A stretch of 64,000 bases of DNA. Source: Pectinophora gossypiella (taxonomy: Eukaryota; Arthropoda; Insecta; Lepidoptera; Gelechiidae). Position 1 is the first letter of the stretch; every line of letters begins with the position of its first letter. Positions 61,801 to 64,000 of this stretch are shown here, in pieces. The stretch covers positions 5,930,604-5,994,603 of the forward strand of contig NC_065404.1 of the NCBI RefSeq assembly GCF_024362695.1, read 5' to 3'. The notes under the pieces were generated by a model, which was given only the letters and a program-made list of their open reading frames with translations, did no database searches and was not told the origin of the DNA. Made by a program: the position numbers and the translations under genes.

Positions 61801-63011
61801 CGCTTTATCAGAAATGCTTGACTTAAGTCTTCTAGTAGACCCTATATTTATATTGTTCTCTATATCAAACTTTTTAACTAGCATAGGATTTTATATTCCA
61901 TACGTTTACACAGTGCCTATGAGCGAAGCGCTACAAATAGAGAATCCAGAATATTTAATTTCTATAATTGGAGTATCTAACTTAGTGGGAAGGATTGTCT
62001 TGGGATTCATCAGTGACAAGCCTTGGGTTAATCGCTTGCTTGCCTACAACTTGTGCCTTACCATCGCGGGTATAAGTGAGTATTCATCTTTCAGCTTCCG
62101 TTTCTATTACTATGGCTTCCTCAGACCTCTCAATAAATCAACTGTCTTATTATGTTTTAGGTACAGCATTGTCCATGGCGTGCTGGGAGTTCTGGGGCCT
62201 GGCTATGTATGCAACGACTTTCGGCTTCACCATCGGCGCGTACGTGGGTCTCACTTCGGTGGTGCTGGTTGACCTGCTAGGCCTTGAAAGGCTTACCAAC
62301 GCGTTTGGCCTACTTCTTCTATTCCAAGGGATTGCTTCTTTAATAGGACCACCTTTTGCAGGTAAATATAAACAACCTGAATACTTCTTATTCTGAGCAC
62401 AAATCTGCTCTCGCCAAGCGAAGAGAGAATGAAAAATTCGTTATGGTTTTAATATTTTCAAACGTCAAAACAAAAATTTCCTGAGGAATTTTTGAATGAA
62501 ATTACTGGCGTAGTAACGTCATCAGTAAACGCGGTCAAACATCGTACTTACCCATTGTTCTATAATCTATAATACAAAAGGTCATCTTAGACTGGTTTGT
62601 ATTTCTAGATTAGCATTTTATAATTATTTTTGACCCAGTTACTCTACGAGGGGTAGGTACCTCAATTAGCTAGCGCAGTTATTAAAGTTATTATAATTAT
62701 AATGACCGGATATTCCAGTGAGCATAAAGATTACAAAATATGTACAAATTTGACATAACGCTTTAAAGGGGTTCTGATTTCTTATTTTAATTGGCAATGA
62801 AAATTCCGCTTCCGTTCTTTTATCATATTAATTTGGTGTAATTATGATTGCAGGCTGGTTGTACGACGCGTTACATTCGTACGCTCCAGGGTTCTACGTG
62901 GCGGGGGCAACGATCTCTCTGAGCGGCGTGATCCTGTTCCTGATCCCGGTAATCGAGCAGCGCACCGCGCAGGCGCGCTGGGCCGCCGACACGGCCCTCG
63001 AGCAGATTTAG
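20887..63011 (+). CDS. Monocarboxylate-transporter-like gene (MCT/SLC16 family), six coding exons, 545 aa
   Basis: Joined coding exons: 20887-21034, 57722-57841, 60797-61021, 61290-62075, 62161-62361, 62854-63011 (1638 nt). Every intron is GT-AG and splits a codon after its first base, so all frames join cleanly. The protein has the MCT signature DGGWGWMVV at residues 32-40, leading into TM1. Further signature matches are DGMTYSFGVFY after exon junction 1-2 and a FERYRSLATG-type motif (about 156-165) before TM5. A long hydrophilic loop lies at about residues 215-330 between TM6 and TM7, where the family normally has its large cytosolic loop. TM7-TM12 follow and the C-terminus is short. Family members are plasma-membrane MFS carriers, many of them proton-linked, for lactate, pyruvate, ketone bodies or other small acids. 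The substrate and exact orthologue cannot be told from sequence alone. Intron 1 is 36.7 kb and full of transposons. Confidence 0.93.
21741..22216. mobile_element. Dimeric MITE family M3, second dimer
   Basis: Units at 21741-21956 and 21993-22216 are separated by AGTACATTCAGATAGCCATA..CAAGTAGG, homologous to the spacer of the 5.4-kb dimer. The inverted ends carry the same CGTAACGAATACT and GATTCAGACCATGATTCTGA motifs. It lies in intron 1. Confidence 0.8.
22217..22530. other. GC-rich island in intron 1 of unknown nature
   Basis: Directly after the M3 dimer the composition switches to GC-rich (CAGCGCGGCGCGCGCCC, GTGGCGGCATCCGAGCACC) for about 300 bp, then back. Frames of 162 aa (22130-22618, plus) and 119 aa (22105-22464, minus) cross it, but both also run through the MITE arm and give no recognisable domain. 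It may be an old retroelement piece or a regulatory island. Confidence 0.4.
23028..23366 (+). repeat. SINE family A, full-length copy with tRNA-like head
   Basis: The head GAGCCGTGGTAACCCAGTTGG and the B-box-like AGATCGAATCCGGC suggest a tRNA-derived pol III promoter. The body has CAATGATTGTCGAATTTG, then CACGTGCTCAGCGGTGAA, then the AACCTGTATTGGGCTGG block and a GATGATGAG end. It inserted in intron 1 in sense orientation. Confidence 0.8.
24072..24268 (+). mobile_element. LINE-type 3' fragment, copy 1 of a direct pair
   Basis: GTTTCTTGTCATTTCTTCTC..CTCAGCCATAACACCTTGCG..ACCTTCAACAAGTTTATCCA and the AATAAATGATTCTGATT end are colinear with 51175-51333. Confidence 0.62.
24712..24862 (+). repeat. 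Dispersed repeat family R3, copy
   Basis: CGCCATAGAATAAG..GGCAACTCTCCGCTGCCCAC..TTTTACCTCACCCCCTCG..ATGCGCGTGTGTTTTG. Confidence 0.62.
24888..24931 (+). mobile_element. Retroelement family L1, 44-bp 3' remnant with A tail
   Basis: ATGCCATCTGTAGCAAATCT..ACAATAAGTCACGTC followed by seven A. Confidence 0.55.
25280..28185. other. Intron 1 segment, nothing recognised
   Basis: AT-rich unique-looking sequence. The 131-aa frame at 25835-26230 has no family motif and its length is expected by chance at this composition. Confidence 0.5.
28190..28258. repeat. (CACACG)n imperfect microsatellite
   Basis: Runs of CGCACACGCACACG with CCCACG and GAACACG variants, fading into a CACACA stretch. Confidence 0.88.
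29118..29432 (+). repeat. SINE family D, full-length copy, 11-bp target duplication
   Basis: The head GGCCTCCGTGGTCCATTGG has an intact B box GGGTTCGAATCCC. The flanking duplication is ACCTGCAGAGC (29107-29117, 29433-29443). Confidence 0.9.
29447..29795 (-). repeat. Dispersed repeat family R4, copy 1 (antisense)
   Basis: Its complement matches 59305-59640: CACGGAATAGAAGAAATGCT, GCATTTTGTAAGAGAACGTC, CATTACTTTTCGTAAGATAC and TAGCCGATCATA. No ORF is shared between copies. Confidence 0.62.
30110..30165 (+). mobile_element. Retroelement family L1, coding-region remnant
   Basis: ATTACTCTAGCCATAGAGGT matches the ITLAIEAAN-coding part of 31982-32438, with diverged flanks and no tail. Confidence 0.4.
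30330..30452 (+). mobile_element. RTE-like LINE tail fragment
   Basis: CGATTGATGAATGTGGAGGA and TAGTCTCTGCTTATCCCAGT match 35275-35390, with decay of the frame. Confidence 0.62.
30525..30847 (-). repeat. SINE family D, full-length copy, antisense
   Basis: It begins with the complement of the CACACGATAGAAGAAGAAG tail and ends with the complement of GTGGCCTCCGTGG. It is flanked by TTTGTAAT (30517-30524, 30848-30855). Confidence 0.85.
31167..31314. mobile_element. Small MITE (148 bp) with 4-bp duplication AATG
   Basis: The left arm GGGTGAATATCAAAATTTTA, then TTTGGTGGCGAACTTTCA, returns inverted at 31272-31314. It is flanked by AATG at 31163-31166 and 31315-31318. Only one copy is seen in the window. 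Confidence 0.7.
31469..31637 (-). repeat. SINE family B, head-less copy, antisense
   Basis: The complement of GGACGCATATAGGCTG and of the ATTAGCCGTAAAAACACCTC block is visible, ending in the core at about 31,600-31,637. The tRNA-like head is absent. The frames at 31552-31779 and 31562-31801 are by-products. Confidence 0.8.
31982..32438 (+). mobile_element. Poly(A)-tailed retroelement family L1, 5'-truncated copy with Arg-rich C-terminal ORF
   Basis: It ends ATAAGTAATGTC followed by a run of 9 A, and is flanked by an 11-bp duplication ACGCTAGATTC (31971-31981, 32439-32449). It therefore moved by target-primed reverse transcription. A frame entering from the truncated 5' side runs to the stop at about 32257 and encodes AASEYIPLRDG, then DPNDPITLAIEAANLLATPN and a basic end PRYRPRRRGRRFPSFSAYRY. 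The ATG at 31940 lies in flanking DNA and is not the true start. The protein is not recognised; it may be the C-terminus of a retrotransposon ORF. Confidence 0.75.
33110..33229. repeat. 120-bp nested palindrome
   Basis: The outer arms GTTACGCTACTGTC/GACAGTAGCGTAAC enclose an inner perfect inverted repeat beginning GGTACCGTAATTCATACCGG. The inner arms also contain ACCGGT palindromes. It is probably a MITE or extruding hairpin. The frame 33091-33291 is a by-product. Confidence 0.72.
33895..34079. mobile_element. Foldback MITE family M4, copy 2, near-perfect arms of about 55 bp
   Basis: The arm AATTAAAACACATAATAACG continues GGTTCTTACCGCGTTTAAAA..ATATGAGAC and returns inverted at 34026-34079. 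The left flank (33868-33894) is the complement of the right flank of copy 1, so this copy is in the opposite orientation. Confidence 0.8.
34722..35014 (-). repeat. SINE family C, full-length copy, antisense
   Basis: The minus-strand head is GAGGAGCTCGGTGGCGCAGC followed by GGTAAACGCGCTCGGTCTGC. It shares the core CCGTGCTTCGGAAGGCACGT with families B and D. The tail is GCCCCAGCAGTGGGGACTTT, then GGGCTGATGATGATG. A clear duplication is not seen. Confidence 0.82.
35185..35405 (+). mobile_element. RTE-like LINE, C-terminal reverse-transcriptase fragment with (TATG)n tail
   Basis: One frame reads GRQRRTYDDQIGDVLRKGLI, then MKRLMNVEEAREVCQDRSKW and DYIVSAYPGG, the usual end of an RTE-type LINE polyprotein. 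It is followed by a TATGTATGTATG tail. Severe 5' truncation. The track frames in other phases over this segment are not genes. Confidence 0.7.
35521..35811 (-). repeat. SINE family C, full-length copy, antisense, 11-bp target duplication
   Basis: It has the same structure as 34722-35014, about 500 bp away and in the same orientation. It is flanked by TATTCGCGGTC (35510-35520 and 35812-35822). Confidence 0.88.
36109..36141. repeat. (TATTTC)n microsatellite
   Basis: Five to six units of TATTTC in intron 1. Confidence 0.85.
36225..36550 (-). repeat. SINE family D, full-length copy, antisense
   Basis: It has the same architecture as 30525-30847; a short GGAATT is shared by both flanks. The frame at 35992-36324 overlaps it but is not a gene. 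Confidence 0.82.
36661..37057. mobile_element. MITE family M2, copy 2, uninterrupted (397 bp)
   Basis: The left end GGACTTTCGAAGCTATGTTC and the right end (complement GGACTTTCCAGGCTACGTTC) form inverted repeats of about 45 bp containing a GATGGCGYTGTA motif. No coding capacity. It acts as the empty-site reference for both insertions seen in the 14-15 kb copy. A short right-end remnant may also lie near 4770-4800. Confidence 0.8.
37065..37464. mobile_element. Non-autonomous hAT-like element (400 bp) rich in GGATACGGAT
   Basis: The ends TAGTGATGTGCCGGAT and complement TAGTGATGTTCCGAAT are hAT-like. The subterminal regions are made of repeated CGGATACGGAT/ATCCGCGGATA units, possibly transposase binding sites. 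ATCATT occurs just outside both ends but an exact 8-bp duplication is not clear. Confidence 0.6.
37502..38050 (+). repeat. Dispersed repeat family R1, copy 2
   Basis: It is colinear with 3750-4279 in the same orientation, with the same first and last motifs and several small indels. It lies in intron 1 of the MCT-like gene, 37 bp after the hAT-like MITE at 37065-37464. Confidence 0.75.
38358..38470 (+). repeat. Dispersed repeat family R3, 3' part
   Basis: CAATCGTATGGCATCAGACG..TTGCGCGTGTACAATAACGT..CAATGTGTAGTG corresponds to the second half of 47786-47958. Confidence 0.6.
38725..38866. mobile_element. Palindromic MITE family M5, copy 1
   Basis: The arms GGGGGATTAAAATGGCCACAT and ATGTGGCCTTTTTAACCCCCC surround AAGCAATATTGC and a GCGCACTTACTTTAATATGC centre. 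It is colinear with 56073-56240. Confidence 0.75.
39010..40140. other. Intron 1 segment, nothing recognised
   Basis: AT-rich DNA between MITE M5 and the antisense SINE A copy. No motif, repeat copy or credible frame was seen. Confidence 0.5.
40145..40492 (-). repeat. SINE family A, full-length copy, antisense
   Basis: It is the reverse complement of the 23028-23366 type. The head reads (minus strand) GTGGAGCCCAGTTGGTAAAA with the B-box-like GGTCGCAGGTTCGAATCC, better preserved than in the 23-kb copy. The tail at 40145 is the complement of AGGGAGAAGATGATG. Confidence 0.82.
41146..41211. repeat. Short hairpin, about 30-bp stem, 4-nt loop
   Basis: GAGAAAAAATATCTAGAGTT..GATGGA pairs with its complement after the GGCA loop, with one mismatch (a G:T position). 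The loop is small for an animal pre-miRNA. It is more likely a mini-palindrome element. Confidence 0.6.
41583..41914 (-). mobile_element. Retroelement family L1, second copy, antisense
   Basis: The T run at 41583-41590 is the complement of the poly(A) tail. It is flanked by GGGAACGCTCC (41572-41582) and GGGAACGTTCC (41915-41925). Its minus-strand frame reads DPDDPTTLALEAANQFATPK then the same PRYRPRRRGRRF end, without indels relative to 31982-32438. Confidence 0.75.
42778..42915 (-). repeat. SINE family E fragment nested inside the hAT transposon
   Basis: AGCATCACGCTTGTAACCCC..CCCACTCCTCGCCAGCTATG..GGGGGCGAGCCTATTGCCAT matches the family E body on the minus strand. It lies between the hAT left end and the transposase stop. 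Confidence 0.6.
43048..44517 (-). CDS. hAT-family transposase, intact, 489 aa
   Basis: This would catalyse cut-and-paste transposition of the surrounding element. The N-terminus has a BED-like zinc finger with C31, C34, H48 and H54. The RNase-H-like catalytic core shows D142 (SLDETTDF), D213 (LLCTDSVAYM), the hAT CxxH motif C237-H240 (VTCLAHALH) and the RW motif R294-W295 (ITRWGTW). The C-terminal dimerisation region carries E436 in VEVERTFS, followed by the usual NRL..N pattern. These match the DDE triad and accessory residues known from Hermes-like hAT enzymes. At 489 aa it is shorter than the more usual 600 or so, the reduction lying in the insertion domain between the second D and the E. 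There are no frameshifts or stops. An acidic tail (EEIDSENEDDD) ends the protein. AATAAA on the minus strand lies at 42988-42993. Confidence 0.93.
   Translation of the reverse strand: MSWRAKEETVQRWIESYPELMYESTNHTIYCTKCETNIGCRKSTIKRHVEGVVHKGTPSMSPNDFLFDFIEFLILCNIPWAQVENPSFKNFFQKYMCCACSNRKKLPSESILRKKYLDEIYAKKLATIHSEIVDEKIWISLDETTDFLGRYVVHFLVKPLNSTASKKVYLIACKVLENINGKTISQFVIDCLKNLWGDSYEDKVESVLLLCTDSVAYMLTAGRVLKQHFPNMKHVTCLAHALHRVAEKIRSEYPDVDTLIANGKKIFLKSPSRVKLLKDMYPNLPLPPQPIITRWGTWLAAASYYVKYFDEIKHILTCLRSSEAVSIKNAKNIINKDNIRNDLNFIDENFKIIQIALTNLQKRDRSIVESFQIFDEVRSVVNWSMSSPIQNKLEAVISRNPDIDIIRTFSEQIASGSATDDILIWKFAPLTSVEVERTFSTYKWILNVKRNRLKLANMEKIIVIYFNSTENENAISNVEEIDSENEDDD
44537..45143 (-). other. 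Probable 5' UTR intron of the hAT transposase gene
   Basis: Reading the minus strand, a strong donor GTAAGTAC begins at 45143. A pyrimidine-rich acceptor (TTTTTTCTTTTCAG) ends at 44537, only 19 bases before the ATG at 44517. The frame upstream of the ATG has no further ATG before a TGA in the putative first exon. The intron would therefore lie wholly in the leader, and the start at 44517 is kept. Confidence 0.5.
45886..47080. other. Intron 1 segment after the hAT element, little recognised
   Basis: Only the 40-bp SINE A remnant at 46345 stands out. A short inverted pair, ATATCTTTCTTACTTTTA-type, occurs near 46240-46285. Confidence 0.45.
46345..46384 (+). repeat. SINE family A, 40-bp remnant
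   Basis: Only GACCGGACCTGTCAAATCTT and the following CAGGTTAGGTAAGCGG remain. Confidence 0.5.
47088..47190. mobile_element. Foldback MITE family M4, copy 3, eroded
   Basis: The arms AATTAAAACACATAATAGCG and CGGTATTATGTGTTTTA enclose a shortened centre. The flank ATAATAAAAGTCGCGTAAAT corresponds to the extended flank of copy 1. Confidence 0.68.
47786..47958 (+). repeat. Dispersed repeat family R3, longest copy
   Basis: CATAGAATAAAGAATAATAC, then GGCAACTCTCCGCTCCCCAC, CTACCTCACCGCTCC, CGCATGACGTCAGATGTCAC and GCGTGTACGATAAGCTCAAT. Class unknown. Confidence 0.65.
48040..48293 (-). repeat. SINE family E copy split by a LINE tail
   Basis: The first part, ACATAGCATTACACCTGTAT..GGCATAGGC, is at about 48040-48080. 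The second part, CCCACTCCTCGCCAGCTATG, is at about 48262-48285. Between them, on the minus strand, is a retrotransposon tail ending TAATAAATGTTTCTTTCTTT. The order of events is therefore SINE first, LINE second. Confidence 0.6.
48085..48245 (-). mobile_element. LINE-type 3' fragment nested in SINE family E
   Basis: Minus-strand reading: GGCCTCACTCAGCAGGCTCG, CTGTGGTGTCCGGAAGTAAT, then AAATGTTTCTTTCTTTC as tail. It interrupts the SINE copy at 48040-48293. Confidence 0.55.
49390..49530 (+). repeat. Dispersed repeat family R5, copy
   Basis: CATAAATTTTATACCTATCG..GGGGATAAGAAAATGACAGG..ATGGTGTGTACTGGAATCAG, the counterpart of 19530-19650. Confidence 0.55.
49690..49815 (-). repeat. SINE family E fragment
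   Basis: GCTCGCCAGCTATGTTTAAC..AATAGGGAGTAAGCC..CATTAACCGAGCACAAAC matches the 18.9-kb copy on the minus strand. Confidence 0.55.
49862..50180 (-). repeat. SINE family D, diverged copy, antisense
   Basis: The tail (complement of CGAGAGAAGAA) and head are recognisable, but the core lacks several bases (GTGCCCTCCGAAGGATCATC), so this is an older copy. Confidence 0.78.
50451..50786. mobile_element. Non-autonomous hAT-like element (336 bp)
   Basis: The left end TAGAGATGGGTCGATTACCG and the right-end complement TAGAGATGCACCGAGTCG match the TAGAGATG start common in hAT elements. The left subterminal region repeats CGATTAGTCG. No ORF. It is not related by its ends to the autonomous element at 42438. 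Confidence 0.55.
51175..51333 (+). mobile_element. LINE-type 3' fragment, copy 2 of a direct pair
   Basis: The same motifs as 24072-24268 in the same orientation, ending TTAAATGATTCTGATT. Confidence 0.62.
52208..52522 (-). repeat. SINE family B, single insertion with inverted 5' half (twin-priming structure)
   Basis: 52224-52302 is the 3' part of the SINE on the minus strand. 52303-52524 is the 5' part, starting exactly at the head CCTCCGTGGTCTAGTGG, on the plus strand. The pair is enclosed by a 13-bp duplication ACATGTGTAAATA (52195-52207 and 52523-52535), so both halves arrived in one event. About 20 bp between the two halves of the consensus are missing. Confidence 0.82.
52855..53192 (-). 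repeat. SINE family B, full-length copy, antisense, 14-bp target duplication
   Basis: The tail starts near 52860 and the tRNA-like head ends at about 53180. It is flanked by AATCAATATTATAA at 52841-52854 and 53193-53206. The head side carries about 10 extra bases before GCCTCCGTGG compared with the 4.9-kb copy. Confidence 0.9.
53651..53780 (+). repeat. Dispersed repeat family R3, copy
   Basis: ACATAGAATAAGATATAATA..GGCAACTCTCCGCTCCCCAC..TTACCTCACCCCCCTCGG..TATGGCGTCAGACGTCAC. Confidence 0.65.
53940..54251 (+). repeat. SINE family C, full-length copy, 12-bp target duplication
   Basis: The head GAGGAGCTCGGTGGCGCAGC begins near 53955. The copy ends in (GAT)n and is flanked by AGGTACTTATTC (53928-53939 and 54252-54263). 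About 15 bases, CTAATTTTTATTTTT, lie between the left duplication and the head and may be a 5' addition. Confidence 0.88.
54631..55070. mobile_element. MITE of about 440 bp with TGTAATGTAATG interior
   Basis: The outer ends AAGGGTACTGATTCACCTGC and complement AAGGGTGCTTCTTCACCTAC form inverted repeats. A further inverted pair (54638-54720 with about 54895-54985) contains GCGAACATTCG and TCCGAGCATTA. The interior is low-complexity TGTAATGTAATG with internal inverted copies. Confidence 0.65.
55550..56047. repeat. Inverted repeat, arms about 85 bp, spacer about 330 bp
   Basis: The left arm 55550-55637 contains GAAAAAGAAAAGACGCGAGG and CATTAAGTGGAGCTAATTTA. The right arm 55968-56047 is its complement with few changes. 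No transposase is recognisable in the spacer. It may be a foldback element. Confidence 0.65.
56073..56240. mobile_element. Palindromic MITE family M5, copy 2, with 17-G run
   Basis: It is colinear with 38725-38866 but the terminal G run has grown to 17 (56073-56089), and the right end lacks its C run. It lies inside or beside the inverted pair at 55550-56047. Confidence 0.75.
56331..56560 (-). mobile_element. Retroelement family L1, short 5'-truncated copy
   Basis: It starts with a T run then GACGTGACTTATTGTAGATT. It shares the CCTGAGGGTGCCCAGTTGGG segment and the GACCCTAGTGGGTCGATAG stop region, with a small internal deletion near 56465. Confidence 0.72.
56580..57700. other. End of intron 1, nothing recognised before the exon 2 acceptor
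   Basis: AT-rich DNA. A small GC patch near 57590-57615 (GTTGCGGCGGGGGTA) is the only compositional change. Confidence 0.5.
57722..57841 (+). CDS. MCT-like gene, coding exon 2 (residues 50-90)
   Basis: The acceptor is TTTTTGATTTCAG ending at 57721 and the donor is GTCAGT at 57842. The exon encodes the rest of TM1 and the first loop, with DGMTYSFGVFYAEFLNYF, then GKGKTAWIVSILVGV entering TM2. These are strongly conserved MCT positions. The exon is 120 nt, phase 1 on both sides, so skipping it would keep the frame but remove TM1-TM2 sequence. Confidence 0.93.
58137..58201 (+). mobile_element. LINE 3' tail, left arm of a perfect 65-bp inverted repeat
   Basis: The sequence begins TCTATTTCTCTTTTGTTTTG and ends AAGTATTTGTTATGTTA, with AATAAA at 58181-58186. 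It is the exact reverse complement of 60711-60775. Both arms lie in intron 2 of the MCT-like gene. Confidence 0.8.
58718..58765 (-). repeat. (GATA)n with LINE tail signature
   Basis: TAGATAGATAGATAGATAGA is followed by ATCTTTATTTAGG. On the minus strand this is AATAAAGAT then (TATC)n, a common way for lepidopteran LINE copies to end. Confidence 0.55.
58825..58880. repeat. (CGT)n trinucleotide microsatellite, 56 bp
   Basis: About 18 CGT units with one interruption (CGTTGTC). CpG-rich in an AT-rich intron. It lies next to the start of the repeat at 58884-59210. Confidence 0.9.
58884..59210 (-). repeat. Dispersed repeat family R2, copy 2, antisense
   Basis: Reverse complement of the 18305-18637 type throughout. 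The frames 58897-59082 and 59099-59281 fall in it and are not genes. Confidence 0.72.
59305..59645 (+). repeat. Dispersed repeat family R4, copy 2
   Basis: ACGGAATAGAAGAAAAGGGT..GCATTTTGTAAGAGAAACGC..CATTACTTTTCGTAGGATAC..ATAGCCGATCATAC, colinear with the complement of 29447-29795. It lies in intron 2 of the MCT-like gene. Confidence 0.62.
59650..60705. other. Intron 2 segment, nothing recognised
   Basis: AT-rich DNA between repeat R4 and the LINE tail at 60711. The 62-aa minus frame at 59776-59964 has no family signature. Confidence 0.5.
60711..60775 (-). mobile_element. LINE 3' tail, right arm of the inverted repeat, next to the exon 3 acceptor
   Basis: All 65 bases match 58137-58201 in reverse complement. 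The arm ends 21 bases before exon 3 (60797), so it borders the polypyrimidine tract and probably includes the branch-point zone. Confidence 0.8.
60797..61021 (+). CDS. MCT-like gene, coding exon 3 (residues 90-165)
   Basis: The acceptor is TTTTTTAATTTCAG ending at 60796 and the donor is GTAACT at 61022. It encodes GPISSSFVNRWGCRAV, then TM3 and TM4 (a Gly-rich GVGAGFGFGLIYLPA stretch), then the FERYRSLATG motif that precedes TM5. The length of 225 nt is phase 1/1. A retrotransposon tail fragment lies directly upstream of the acceptor (60711-60775). Confidence 0.94.
61290..62075 (+). CDS. MCT-like gene, coding exon 4 (residues 165-427)
   Basis: The acceptor is ACATTACAG ending at 61289 and the donor is GTGAGT at 62076. 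It encodes TM5 (IAVCGSGLGTFLFAPIT) and TM6 (AMAIIGAFILNCVPLGLMF), then a cytosolic loop of about 115 residues rich in Pro, Ser, Lys and Arg. The loop contains KRSQS and RAPSPE, possible phosphorylation sites. TM7 follows (DPIFILFSISNFLTSIGFYIPYVY), then the SNLVGRIVLGFISD segment of TM8 and the start of TM9. The open frame continues 197 nt into and past intron 4, so retention of that 85-bp intron would shift the downstream frame. Confidence 0.95.
62161..62361 (+). CDS. MCT-like gene, coding exon 5 (residues 427-494)
   Basis: The acceptor is TTATTATGTTTTAG ending at 62160, after an intron of only 85 bp. The donor is GTAAAT at 62362. It encodes TM9-TM11: CWEFWGLAMYATTFGFTIGAYVGL, then VVLVDLLGLERLTNAFGL and FQGIASLIGPPFAG. 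The LGLERLTNAFG and GPPFAG elements are typical of the C-terminal half of MCTs. Confidence 0.95.
62854..63011 (+). CDS. MCT-like gene, last coding exon to the TAG stop (residues 494-545)
   Basis: The acceptor is ATTATGATTGCAG ending at 62853. It encodes GWLYDALHSYAPGFYVAGA, then TM12 (SGVILFLIPVIEQ) and a short cytosolic end closing with LEQI at TAG 63009-63011. It is GC-rich compared with the flanks, as are the other MCT exons. The frame stays open after the TAG for 87 codons (see the next entry), so the true C-terminus is uncertain. Confidence 0.9.
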
Positions 63012-63275
63012 CAGGACGCCTGCAGGGGCCGCGATCACCCCGTCATCGTGCTCAACAGCCCCTCCACTCCCTCCGCAACAGACTCCACGGAGGACACCTT
63101 CAGCAACAGGGTATATACTACTACAATAATAGAAGAAAATTTTTATACTGATAGTTACGGACTTGTAAATAATCAAGTGATGAATGAATGCGACGAACGA
63201 TTATATCAACCGCATTCCAAAGACGTGAGTGCTTGTGAGATATATACAAGTAGTGAAAAATTTAGTGCAATCTAA
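63012..63275 (+). other. In-frame open extension after the MCT stop codon (candidate readthrough region)
   Basis: Directly after TAG (63009-63011, followed by CAG) the same frame runs 87 codons to TAA at 63273-63275. The translation begins QDACRGRDHPVIVLNSPSTP, is polar and acidic (SATDSTEDTF, IIEENFYTDSYG), and looks like a cytosolic tail, with no membrane segment. The GC-rich coding style persists to about 63110 and then turns AT-rich while staying open. A good donor-like GTGAGT lies at 63225-63230 and a weaker one near 63110. Three explanations fit: stop-codon readthrough, a recent nonsense change or sequencing error that truncates a longer protein, or chance. Confidence 0.45.
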
Positions 63276-64000
63276 ACGATTTATTTCTTTTTACGTACAT
63301 TCATATTATAATTGACACATGTGTCGTGAATTATATCTAAGAACTGCAACAAATTGATAATGTAGGTAACCGTAATAGATGTATCGTAATATTTATCCTA
63401 TATGACATCAATATGTAACAGAAACTAATGCCTGTTAATATTGCACTTGACATCAAGTTATTCAATAAGTCACTTTTTAATATAAGTAGATCTGAACGCA
63501 CCCAACTATGCTTCCGCCAAATAATTTTGTAAAAAGTTAATAAAAATACATTTCGAAATATTTTTCGGATAGCCAAATGATTTGTCTAGTGCAATAATAA
63601 TAGGGTTCAACACGCATACTGCGTATTACTAATAATCTATTGATACAATATTAAACATCGAGGGTTACTTCACCATGGCCTTATCGTGGACCAATCGAGG
63701 CTAGTGTATGAGATCCAAGAGTACCTATCGAAGCATAATCTGTGCTTGTATGTGATCTAGAACTTAAGACCTCTATCTATTCAATTTGATTTGTAAGTAT
63801 ATCTTTCTACTTGTGTTCATTAGCGATCCATAAACCCCGTTCCCTTTTGTATATTGATGTACATAATATACATGCTCTATCTGACTGAATTAGGTAATCG
63901 ATCAATGTATCATACAACTGAACTGTGCTATATTCTTCGTACAAATTATTTGTCTCTTTGTAATATATTGTTGAAATTCTTTAAGTCGTATCTAATACGA
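63276..64000. other. 3' UTR and downstream AT-rich DNA, nothing else recognised
   Basis: Apart from the poly(A) signal at 63539 I see no exon, repeat copy or RNA gene here. Open frames on the minus strand are short and compositionally random. Confidence 0.5.
63539..63544 (+). promoter_or_regulatory. Poly(A) signal AATAAA, 3' UTR of the MCT-like gene
   Basis: A canonical AATAAA lies 528 nt after the TAG stop and 264 nt after the second stop (TAA 63275). An AATAAT follows near 63594. Cleavage would fall about 15-30 nt downstream. It is the first AATAAA I see after the coding region, on an AT-rich 3' flank. Confidence 0.5.

Noticed and set aside
61264..61884. 206-aa minus frame opposite MCT exon 4
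   Set aside because: It is the antisense shadow of a long GC-rich coding exon; the sense frame carries conserved transporter sequence.
62871..63176. 101-aa minus frame over the last MCT exon
   Set aside because: Antisense shadow; no independent motif.

Overview
The window reads as nuclear DNA of a moth or butterfly (Lepidoptera). It is AT-rich and intron-rich, and dense with tRNA-headed SINEs, foldback MITEs and tails of LINE-type retrotransposons, many of which look like repeats commonly met in lepidopteran genomes. No bacterial, organellar or CRISPR-like organisation is visible. The order is inferred from repeat style and the protein family, not from a species match.

Two protein-coding genes can be supported. 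The first is a six-exon monocarboxylate-transporter-like gene (MCT/SLC16 family, major facilitator superfamily) on the + strand. Coding exons are 20887-21034, 57722-57841, 60797-61021, 61290-62075, 62161-62361 and 62854-63011. All five introns are GT-AG and phase 1, and the product is 545 aa. Intron 1 is 36,687 bp and holds most of the window. The annotated TAG stop is followed, in the same frame, by 87 more open codons ending in TAA at 63273-63275, so readthrough is a candidate. The second gene is the transposase of a complete hAT DNA transposon (42438-45877) inserted in intron 1 in antisense orientation. It has near-identical inverted ends, a perfect 8-bp target duplication (TTCATAAT), an intact 489-aa ORF and a recognisable DDE triad.

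Layout: 1-20780 is upstream DNA. It holds MITEs, SINEs, a nested repeat composite at 14270-15341, and a few CpG-rich patches, one of which (12726-12920) could be a distal non-coding first exon. 20780-21034 is the probable 5' UTR and first coding exon. 21035-57721 is intron 1, made of repeats and unassigned AT-rich DNA, with the hAT element in its middle. 57722-63011 carries the other five coding exons. 63012-64000 holds the possible extension, the 3' UTR and a poly(A) signal.

At least four tRNA-headed SINE families are present. Three of them share one central core despite different heads and tails. Many insertions can be delimited by target duplications. In two cases a related copy elsewhere in the window, or a duplication around a rearranged copy, lets the insertion history be read directly. 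All repeat families were defined by eye from copies inside this window; no database was consulted.
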